64,000 nucleotides of DNA from Opisthorchis felineus. Its lineage: Eukaryota > Platyhelminthes > Trematoda > Opisthorchiida > Opisthorchiidae. The notes beneath the pieces are model-generated. The model ran no database searches. It was not told where the DNA came from and saw nothing but the letters and a program-made list of their open reading frames with translations. A program made the translations under genes and the position numbers. The stretch lies in NCBI GenBank assembly GCA_004794785.1, contig SJOL01004625.1:1-64000 (forward strand). Direction: 5' to 3'. How positions within the stretch are numbered: the stretch's first letter is position 1; every line of letters begins with the position of its first letter. Positions 1-8,700 of the stretch are shown in pieces.

Positions 1-149
1 TGTCGGTGCTAGTCGCCTTCCAGGATGGGGACCGCGTGATCCCCACTGCGACTTGTTGGAGACGCTGCAAGATATGGCTGCTAGTCGATATCAACCGCGT
101 TCGTGTTGTCAGTTTCTATCCAGATTATCTGAATGAGTGTCTGCATATG

Positions 150-1690
150 TGGGCACCTTGAAATGATTGTAGTGAGCTGGCACCAAGTTTATTCCCTGTA
201 CACCCTAACTCTTTTCTTCACAATAAGGCTTTCAAATAAATCATGGTTGTACGGCAGTGAAGCATCAGTGTTGAACACTGATGTCATGCTGTCGATGATG
301 ATGATTATGATGGGCCGTTTGTACGTATGGCGTTGTTCTAGCACCTGGTTAACGCAATGTCTACAAGGCCGTAATCCTGCATGCTGCTCTCGAGTCAGTG
401 TTTCACGAGCTGCCATAAGGCGACGAAGCACAAGTGACGTCAACAGTCTCGTTACGTACGGGGTCAAGCTGATCCTTCTGTGGTTACCATACTCACTACG
501 AGCCCCGTTTTTGAAAACGGGCACTATCAACAACTCTCCCCAGTTGACTGAGACGGTGTCCTTTTCCTCAGTGCACGCAAACAGATCAGACAAGCGCTGA
601 CTGAGGACTCACCCCCACCTTTGAACAATGCGGGTAGGAGGTCGTCATGACCAAAACTTCGGTGGCGCTTGAGAGAACGTATGCAGTCATAAACCTCCGA
701 GACCGTAGGGGGTTCCATGTTCACCGTCCATGATTCTACGTCAACTGTGGGCTCCAGATGAGCGGCAGCTCGTGGCCACGATAACTGCTGTTCGGATTAT
801 TAGGCCCGACGGTCGAGGCGTTCTTTATTCAAGATGGTCACTCCATTCTGATTCTTGATGGTTTCGCTCACAGGTGGTTTCCGTGGGCCGGTCGCACGAA
901 TCAACTGAGATAATCTCCGGGCATTCCCGGATTTTGAGCCTCTTCCATTTCCTTGATTTTCCGTGTCCACAAGACTCCACGGTCGGTTCGCACGCTCACT
1001 TCCACTCGACGTCTGATAATTCGTTGCGTCAAGCTTTGTTTGTGACCGGCTGGGATATTTCTCCGAGATTTAAGCAGTGCCTGTCCGGACTGAAATCCAG
1101 TGCCTGGTAGTGCAGTGCCACGGGCAAAACTCACGGCAGTGTGCAAAGAGGTGGCAATCTCGTCCAAGTATGAATTCACATCTGATGGTGGAGCATTTGG
1201 AAGACTCTAGAAGACGATTCTGGAAAGTTCGTCTTACATACGGGTGTGCCAGTCTCTCAATTGCCAGGCGATTTTCCCGCACCTTACGCGGCCCTGAAAA
1301 ACGAAGGGATAAGCGCTCCGGACGAGTGCCTGATCGGAATCCACAAATGTGTTCCAAAACGAGTTACTAATCCGCGTCCTCGGTAACCGATGGCAATGTG
1401 ATCGATTTGAGTTCGTGACTGGCACACCGTTGAAAGACACCCTGTGGCCAGATGACTTCGGCTATTTCGGAAGTTAGTACTGCATAAAAACAACCTGCGA
1501 TCAGCACACAGCTGAAGCAATCGCTCGCCATTGACCTTGCGTACCGAGTCTGATCCATATCGAGTCTTAGATGCGCTAAGCCTGACTGGTTGTGCATTCG
1601 GATCTTCGGCAACCAAAACGATATTGATTACGCCGGTCCTATTGATAAAGCAAGTGTTGGGGGTAACAGAGTTCCCAGGAAGCATTTATT
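150..1690 (-). mobile_element. Degenerate non-LTR retrotransposon (LINE) with APE endonuclease and reverse transcriptase, RTE-like
   Basis: Minus-strand frames read in LINE order. An AP-endonuclease C-terminal half lies at 1690-1234, with NGERLLQLCADRRLFL, then TQIDHIAIGYRGRG, where the conserved DH is visible. The linker follows at 1357-901 (LLKSRRNIPAG; KIKEMEEAQ). The RT start is at 724-527 (EVYDCIRSLKRHRSFGHDDL) and the RT palm at 593-350 (NHRRISLTPYVTRLL). Reading frame changes about four times and there are stops, so this is a dead copy. The 5' part of the endonuclease is missing beyond 1690. The RT is interrupted near 310-250 by a short repeat, after which a fragment resembling the RVRVYGEL part of RT appears near 200, so the middle of the palm, including the catalytic YADD region, is lost. 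Family assignment to an RTE-like group is inference from motif style. Confidence 0.8.
249..312 (+). repeat. Short GAT-tailed repeat unit, copy 1, inside the LINE reverse transcriptase
   Basis: About 60 bp that also occurs at 22,794-22,857. It begins near TACGGCAGTGAAG, contains a perfect 21-bp palindrome at 263-283 (two 10-base arms around a central G) and ends in an imperfect (GAT)n tract. It sits where the LINE RT palm is broken. No convincing target duplication is seen at this copy, so the insertion may have been accompanied by deletion. Confidence 0.6.
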
Positions 1691-1850
1691 TTGCGAATTA
1701 TTGCCAATTTATTTTGCGAAAATCTGAATTTTGATTTCTCAAGCCGTTTTCCGTCATCTTAGACATTCTTCCCAAAAAATCGCGTTTCTCTCCCATTGAC
1801 TAGTTGCAATTCGCGTATGAAAACGAATTTACCGTTTTCTAATTTCATGA

Positions 1851-1878
1851 TTATATATATATATATNTATATATATAT
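1851..1878. repeat. TA dinucleotide microsatellite containing the only N of the window
   Basis: About 28 bases of alternating T and A with an undetermined base at 1867. The N marks an unresolved base, so the true repeat length is uncertain. Confidence 0.9.
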
Positions 1879-1966
1879 TAGTGGGGTTTGCGGGATATGT
1901 ATGCAATCAAATTGCCCAGCTCAGCGAACAAGCCAACGACCATCTATTCATTCTCACATCACCATC

Positions 1967-2070
1967 GTTTGAACAGTCGTCTTCCTGTCCTGGCGTAATT
2001 ATTCTGATAAGTCCACACCAAAGGGGAGAAGCACTGGACTCGAGTTTCGCTCTTATTGGAGCTCATAAGC
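1967..2070 (-). repeat. Inverted partial copy of the hammerhead-bearing repeat (left arm), ribozyme inactivated
   Basis: Reverse complement of 2241-2344 with about 7 differences in 104 positions. Read on the minus strand it has the hammerhead order: core, GCTC/GAGC stem II around a CAATAA loop, GAAA, palindromic CTCGAG, then TC. The first core box reads CTTATGA instead of CTGATGA (position 2067). That changes the invariant G5 of the hammerhead core, so this copy should be catalytically dead. No tRNA-like head is attached to this arm. Confidence 0.75.
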
Positions 2071-2150
2071 AGTCGTCCGATGATGAGTCGGGCACATCGC
2101 TCAAACGTGAACACGTTCGCCCGTTCAGACGTGAAAATTCAGATGCGTTC

Positions 2151-2344
2151 AACGTGCGCTGGTGGAGTAGTGGTAACACGCTCGCCTCGCATGTCAGGTG
2201 TCCGGAGTTCAAACTCCGGCATGGCCATTTGGTATGCACCGCTGATGAGCTCTAATAAGAGCGAAACTCGAGTCCAGTGCTTCCCCCCTTTGGTGTGGAC
2301 TCACCAGAATAATTACGCCAGGACAGGAGGACGACTGCTCAAAC
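2151..2344 (+). mobile_element. tRNA-derived SINE-like element with a hammerhead ribozyme body (Sm-alpha-like)
   Basis: The head (about 2151-2222) is tRNA-like. It has an A-box-like TGGAGTAGTGG at 2163-2173, a possible 5-bp anticodon-arm stem (CGCCT/AGGTG), and a strong T-arm hairpin with GTTCAAAC at 2207-2214. The body (about 2225-2344) contains a complete hammerhead motif and a distal segment that is repeated inverted at 1967-2070. A tRNA-type Pol III promoter joined to a hammerhead is the organisation established for the Sm-alpha SINE-like repeat of schistosomes. This unit is an analogue by architecture; homology to Sm-alpha was not tested. No clear target-site duplication was found. Confidence 0.65.
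2231..2284 (+). ncRNA. Type I hammerhead ribozyme motif
   Basis: All invariant core elements are present: CTGATGA at 2242-2248, GAAA at 2263-2266 and cleavage triplet GTC ending at 2274. Stem II is GCTC/GAGC (2249-2252 with 2259-2262) closed by a TAATAA loop. Stem I pairs 2236-2241 with 2275-2280 with one A-C mismatch, then a TAT/TT internal loop and GG/CC pairs (2231-2232 with 2283-2284). Such asymmetric internal loops can make the loop I-loop II contact of natural hammerheads. Stem III is the 6-base palindrome CTCGAG (2267-2272) without a loop, so a monomer could not close it and two strands would have to pair. Cleavage is predicted after 2274. Activity is inferred from structure, not shown. 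Confidence 0.78.
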
Positions 2345-2489
2345 TGTACACTCAAGCTGTACACTGCCTTTTGTTGAGGCAGTAAAGTCTCTACTCCGAA
2401 GGTCCGGTATTCTTGTTTCTTGGCTAGGGGTGGCTGACGGTTGATCACAGATTATCGTACCCGTTCATTCCGTAACGGTACCCTGCCTC

Positions 2490-3009
2490 GTCTTGGTGGA
2501 CGCTTTTTCGAAGTGGCCAGAAACGGTGCCTGTTGTCCCGCCAACAACAACCAATAACCCGCGAGTCCTGTCTCATATCTTCAGCCAACATGGCCCACTG
2601 GAGACCATAGTGTCGGATAATGGATCGCAATTTACCTCTAGTTGCTGCCAAGAATTCTGTCGGATGAATGCAATCACACACGTCGGTCCGCCGCCGCATC
2701 CCCAGTAGTGAGACGGTCAAGCAGAACGTTTCACCGATGTTAGAGCAGGCGTTGCTCAATTCCCGAGGCAAGGGAACATCCGTCGCAGTCCACCAGAGAT
2801 TCCTGCAGGTGTGCCGGACCATATCGGGCGACTCCGTGGGAGACCGGAAATGGCCTGCTGAAGCTCTCATGGGCCGGAAGTTGCGAACCATCAGTTCGGC
2901 TATCTCCAAAGCTGACAGCTTGTTCCCAGTTCACGCGTTTGCCGTCCTCCGCGGTCCCCTTCTGCGTCATACCTGGGGATTTGGACACTCGATCGCACAT
3001 GGCGTGTAG
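2490..3009 (+). pseudogene. Ty3/gypsy integrase fragment
   Basis: The frame from 2493 contains the integrase core: VDAFSKWPE, then the second catalytic aspartate in TIVSDNGSQFTS, ending at a stop after PPPHPQ at 2708. Homology continues in another frame (2668-3009) with the C-terminal helix region (ALLNSRGKG; WPAEALMGRKLRT). The glutamate of the DDE triad would fall in the broken region near 2710, where the expected HPQSNGQAER-like motif is lost. No LTRs or other pol domains are contiguous, so this is an isolated relic. It may belong to the same family as the minus-strand pol fragment at 12,545-13,690, because a short flanking segment is shared between the two places. Confidence 0.75.
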
Positions 3010-4920
3010 CAGTTGAGCGTGCCGTTCAATACGTAACTCTCTAATTGCTTCTTTCCGGATGCAGTTTTACAACCTCAGCAGAAAGCATTCCTCTAAGGAC
3101 CTGCCTTTTGTTTAGCCCAATAATACCCCCATTAGCGTTCGGGAGATCAACTCCCCTGACCTCTGAGCAGCCTCTTGAAGGCCATTAGGACAAGTACAGG
3201 AAAGTTGTCATTAGACCGCTTGCCTGTCCGTTATGCAGTTAGTCAGATATGGAATTCACGAGTTTTTCATTCTGGTCTTTGCTGGAATGGGGCCCTGGAC
3301 ATCAGTGATCCATGCACCGGTCATTAACGAAAGTTGGCGGTGGGTTCTTAAAGGGCGCATATTTCGGGTCAAATCCCAGAAGAACAGTCTGAAGCGGTCC
3401 TTATCAGCAGCCATCTCCGGAGAAAAGTTTATTAGGGGGAGAATACTCCATTCCATTCATACGAAGACAGGCTGTAGGCAAGACCCAAAAGGAAATTTCC
3501 GGGCTTTGGGCCAGCGTCAGCGTATACATTATTGGTGCCTGATAACCCTCGAGAAGCAAGATCTTTCTCCAGACAAAAAGATCAGAGCTTACTCGAAATC
3601 GTTTTTTTTTTCAGAAGGGCGAATCATTTTCGGAACTAGCGAATTCACTTTCAGAACTTTCACTCTCAACAACTAGTAGAAATCTCCACGAGGGAAATGT
3701 CGGTTGCCCGGTTTTGAGTAGTGTATCGGAGGAGTGGACATTATTATTGTAGTTGTACGCACGCCGATTCAAGGATTAGAAAATCGTAGCAATAAACCGA
3801 CATAGTGATACATTGCACCATGAGCACACGACTGTGGTGTCATTATCATCACGGATAACGTCCAGTGCTTCACCTCAGTCTATCAGGTGATATGTTAGCC
3901 GCCTCTCTGTATTAATTGACTTGGATTTGGCAAGGAGAGAAAACTCGCTATTTGTTATGCAAAGTCTGACAGACTGGATAACGGTGACGTCGTAAGAGCA
4001 CCACACCAATGTAGAACTAAAAGGACGCATCCGGTTTCCGATGAAGACATGCGACCAGTTATGGTGCAGGAACACAGCGCTAGCTGAAACGCGCTAAAAT
4101 GAGATGGTCTAATTCACTTGCGTCAGCTATCAAGCGAGAGTTAACTACCACTGATATGCGCACATTGCAAAAGATAAAGTAATGTGAAAAGACAAATAGA
4201 GCTAGATTTTTTCAGTCGTCGTCAAGTAACAAAAGTTGGTCTGCTAACCCAGCAATGTGTGATGAGTATATCTTACGCAAAGCTTATACTCACCATCCGG
4301 GCACTCAGACTCACACAATAGGAAAGCATCGAGAGGAAACTTCGCTAGGCGATGAATAGAAACATGCAGCTCACATAAACTGGGTGGCGAAAGTCCTAAC
4401 AGTTGCACAATAAGTAATGCTAGGTGTTTCTGGACGGGGACAAAGTTAGGAAAGGGGCGCTAATGGGACCCCGGAAAGGAAATAGTTCGCTTTGGATGTC
4501 TTCGCACTTCAGTAAGATTACATTGCATCCTCCAGGAATAAAACTCATTTTTTGATGGTGTTACCTGCAGTTCGGCAGACATCCTATTCTTCCAAAATGA
4601 ATCAGTTTCGAATAGCCCGGCCGACAGCATCTTCAAGGAGATTACGAAACGTAAGGATACCATAATGTACTAAAAATGAAATACGACTGTTGATCATTCC
4701 AAGCAAGTGGAACCAAACAGTCAACCGTGCAATCACACTGATCAAGTATTGATTCAATGCACGTGAAAATTCAATGTGCTACATAAAGCGGCTCCGAAGA
4801 TCCTGGACGACGCACAGGATATTTGCGAACTGTGAATTACGCGCAAATATCGCACCATTCGTTCTGGATAAAATTTCTCACCTGATTTCTATAAAACTTA
4901 TCAGTAAAAATAATGACAAA
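3010..4920. other. No gene recognised
   Basis: Contains only short frames. The longest (3233-3676, plus, 147 codons) has no recognisable motif, signal peptide or family signature and is treated as chance. No RNA gene, long repeat or splice-consistent exon chain was recognised. Confidence 0.5.
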
Positions 4921-4921
4921 T

Positions 4922-5103
4922 AGTCGTTCAGTTGTAATACCCTCCCGGTGCCTAGCTGCCATGCCGCCCAAAGGAACCACGAGGGCTGAGATAATGCCAG
5001 GGTGCCCAAACCTAGACTGGAATAGTCAAGATGCTGAGGTGGAGTTCGAACCGCGGACCCTCCGATCAGTAAGCTCGTGCCTGAACCACTAAGCTATCCC
5101 GAG
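4922..5103 (-). mobile_element. tRNA-derived SINE, family 1, copy a
   Basis: Read on the minus strand the element starts with a tRNA-like head. The A box TAGCTTAGTGG lies near 5095 and the B-box-like GGTTCGAAC near 5050. The head is followed by the family body, including the core that reads GGGCACCCTGGCATTATC here, and ends in the family tail ACTGAACGA near 4925. Three further copies are at 20,000-20,148, 22,393-22,584 and 23,525-23,722. This copy lies about 600 bp downstream of the methyltransferase stop codon, in the same orientation as that gene. It is more diverged than copies c and d, and no target duplication is evident, so it is probably older. Confidence 0.85.
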
Positions 5104-5705
5104 ATTAAAACTTAATAGCGATTACGTTTCAATCCCAGCCATAAAGAACAATTAGCATCAACAATCAATCAGTACAGACATACAAACTTGAGAGAAAAAC
5201 CTGTACGGACGGGATTAAAACGCTATGTAGGTTGCATTATTTTAATTACTAACTCACGTCCACCTCACAGCAGTAGTTATTGTTTATACAGTGCAGACGT
5301 GAAAAGGTATATATACAGACTTCAAACAACTCTGAGAAGATAGTGCAGGGCTTCAGCGCAAAAATTGCATTACATACAGTTAACGGTGAAAATGAAAAAT
5401 GCAACGATGTCTACGAATCAACATCCGAGCGCACAGGATGACCATCGAATCAGAGGAAGTATATCTACACATAGAAAAAACAGGACAGGCGCTTACATAA
5501 AGATGAGCACCTAGCCCGAAAAATCAAAGTGAAAGAAATATGAAATCAAATGGGAAGCCTGGATTTCGTCATTGGTCAGAAGGGTAACTTCCTGAGCCCA
5601 GAGGCTGTCTGAAACAAGCCGGTCAGTATCACTAACGCTGGAAGAAATAAAGTAGCAAAATAGCACAACCACTTCGACGACTACCTGATCTGAGCATATT
5701 AGGGG
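5104..5705 (-). other. Downstream flank / probable 3' UTR of the methyltransferase gene
   Basis: No other gene is seen. On the minus strand an ATTAAA hexamer at 5246-5241 is a possible poly(A) signal about 460 bp after the stop codon. That is an inference from one hexamer only. Confidence 0.3.
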
Positions 5706-8700
5706 CTAATTCATCCATCTTCGGCAGTTCGGTGCACCACAGAGGCATGGAATACGATCCCCACGTTCCTCCTCAATATCAAATTTATAGTCGTATGTCA
5801 ATTCTTCACCTTTCTCAATATCCCGAGAAGCTATTATTATGATATGACTGCCATTTTCACAGTTTAGGACTTCTGCTGTACAGTTTGGTTCACAAGAGTG
5901 ATTAATATAACGGGCCAGGCCACCACACATGGTAGCATCTACAATACTGTCTTCATCTACTCGGAACATATAGATTCCGCGATTCTGTAGTTCATATAGT
6001 CGTTCACGGCGATCCCCCACTTCATTACGAATGAGTTCCCCGAGGTATTCGATAATAAATGCATGTTTACTGAGGTTGCGAGCCGCATAGAGTCCCAGAC
6101 CTTGAATTTGCGATCGAGCTAGTATAACATTGTACCTCCATTCTAACCGCAGACGTCGGTACTGTTGGGATTTACTCACGCTAGGAAACGATGCTGATGC
6201 TGAATACACAGGACTGCTGAGACCAGATCGAACTGGGGTGGACATCGGATTAGCAATTGCGGCATTCCGAAACTGACCGTGTTGAGATGCATCCCCAGTA
6301 GGCCGACGGCGAACATGGGTACGGAGTTTCGGTTCAGACCGTGCACATCCGGTGGGGTTAATGGCTAGTGGCATCTCTTTGAACAACTGCAGCCGACCGA
6401 ATTTGAAGATATATGTGCTCAGTCGGTCAACCCCAGGAAGGGACTCTATAGCTCGGACTATGTGTGGTTCTGCAAGCCCAAACAAAAGTTCACCACGAAG
6501 CTGATTTCGGATAATACGAAGGTGGCTAAACCCTGACAACCGTCGTGCTTGATTAATCCGTGTAAGTATTTGTTGCCAAACACCGTCACAGCTTGTATCC
6601 TCAAAAATTTCAGGCGGCTCATCCCTTTCGTCTACTTGCACAATAAACTTTGGATACAGATTGAACGATGAGATTGGGTCCCCGGTTTTGGATAAACTGT
6701 CTTCAATGCGGCAGTGATAGAGACAACGTCGTCTAACATGTCGATAAGACCAGTAGATACGAGTGCTGGAGTACCCTACTGGGTAGATAAACTCTGCTGA
6801 GTGAAATGAAGTACCACTAAGATGTTCCGGTAAAAGTTGACCGACACTGTGCAGGATGAGACCGCCAACACGCAGCTTCACAAAGGAATCTTCGCCGTGC
6901 AAGCGAACTGAAGGTTCGTTTTGCTGGTTGACCTGCAAAATGACACCCGCAACTTGCGAGCTTTCATCCCGACTAATAAAAACGCGGCGTTCCACAGACA
7001 GCGAATTTAGCTGGCACAATTTATTCGCAGCGTCCCTATGTAGAGGACAGTACATGCCACGATCGGCGTGAAATGAACAGCCGATCGAATGGGCACATGG
7101 CACGTGGTAGATAGCTTGACAATCAGAGTAAAAGCATGGCAAGCCAGCACCAGTGGAACCACAATGTGCACAAAGTGTCCGCTCGGCCTTTTCAAGAGCA
7201 CGAGAAACTTGTACCAAACGACCACTAACCGTTTCGTAAGTGTCATAACACCAAAGAATACAATTCAAATGTAGCCACTTGTTGTAGTCATAGTGCAACA
7301 AACGACCAGATATCTCGTTGGGTGCATCACCTGTTTTGTGGCATAACATGCACTCACGACGATCGACAATACACTTTGGCTTCATGAGCAACATAGAATT
7401 CGGGGTGAACCCAAAAGGCGGATTACGTAATGGGATGATGGGGATGCACGGAGAATTTTGGACGAGTGCGCCAGGAGTCCGCAATCTAGTACAGGAAGCG
7501 CCTCTTGAAAATTTCTTCCATCGTATACCATGCCAATATCGCGTTGCACTACAACGATTCCAAACGCTCCTTGAGTAGTTGACTGAATCGGAAGGACGAC
7601 GCCGGGAAAACTTGCTTTGGTAATTCGAGCGTTTCCCCGGTTTTTTGGGCCATTTTACGTTAGCATGCTGCTGCAACAGAATGACCAAGGACGGTCTCAA
7701 ATCTGACAGGAGAGACTTGACGCCAAGTACAGGCGACGAGTGAGACACGCCGTTGATTTTCATCTCCTTGAGAGCACCTGAATTATGATACGCCGTCAAA
7801 CAAAAGAAGCTACAGAATAATATGCGCCCCTCCCCATCCGGCGCTTTCAGATTGAGCGCATGATCCTTGGTGACTAGTTGTAATGCACAGTATGCACAAA
7901 AATGGTTTTCAGCAATAAACAACTCAGGGGCGACCACAGATTTTGTAATATCTGTATTTTTAGTTGATCCGTGACCCTTAGATGATACTATGCACTTATG
8001 TATCAGGTTTAGGGGCGGAGTTGTACGACCACAATCCCGACCATCACCAAGGCGTTCTAGGAGTTTGTCAGCCAATAAAGCATCAGGAGGTGGTGTAGGA
8101 GGACAGGAAGAAATGCATGATTGACTACTTCGGAAAGACGCTTTCCGTAAACATATGAAAAACAGGTTCTCCTGAATTAACTTGTGGAACAGGGCTCCGT
8201 CATGAGTGCGACCAGCGAGAAAATCCCCCATTTGGGGTTCAGTGGTAGGAAAGTTGTGAGGTCGACTGGGGAACATAGGGAAAGTAGAATACTTGTTATT
8301 TCGTATGCTAGTGGGTGGAGTTACCGAGCAGTCGTTTAAAGTGACTGGTATCCCATCTTCGAGCTTCGCACAGTGCCGATCGTGTACGGGAGTGGGTACT
8401 GGTGGATTCAATGTCGCTGGGAGTGAGATAACGGGATCATGTATGTATTGGTGGGGACCTATAGACGAAAAACGGCTGTCAAACGTACGAAAAGAAGGGA
8501 CAGAAGAGTTCCCAACGGAGATTGATGTCACTGCCCTGTCAACTAGTCGTCGCTTCTTGGCGTTTCGTGAAGACGAAGTGAACTGCATACTACGCTTGGT
8601 GTGATCGACTGTCTCTTGTAAAGCGTAAGTCGGGATGCTGCTATCGAAAATTGGCCGTTGCTTGGAATGACTGTCCGACAAAGGCAACGATGAATTGGCA

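Noticed and set aside
2151..2222. A genuine tRNA gene
   Set aside because: The head has a tRNA-like A box and T-arm, but the anticodon loop is one base too long, the B box is imperfect, the acceptor stem does not pair, and it runs straight into the repeat body. It is a SINE head.
3233..3676. 147-codon plus-strand frame
   Set aside because: No motif, no neighbours to support it, and composition like the surrounding non-coding DNA.
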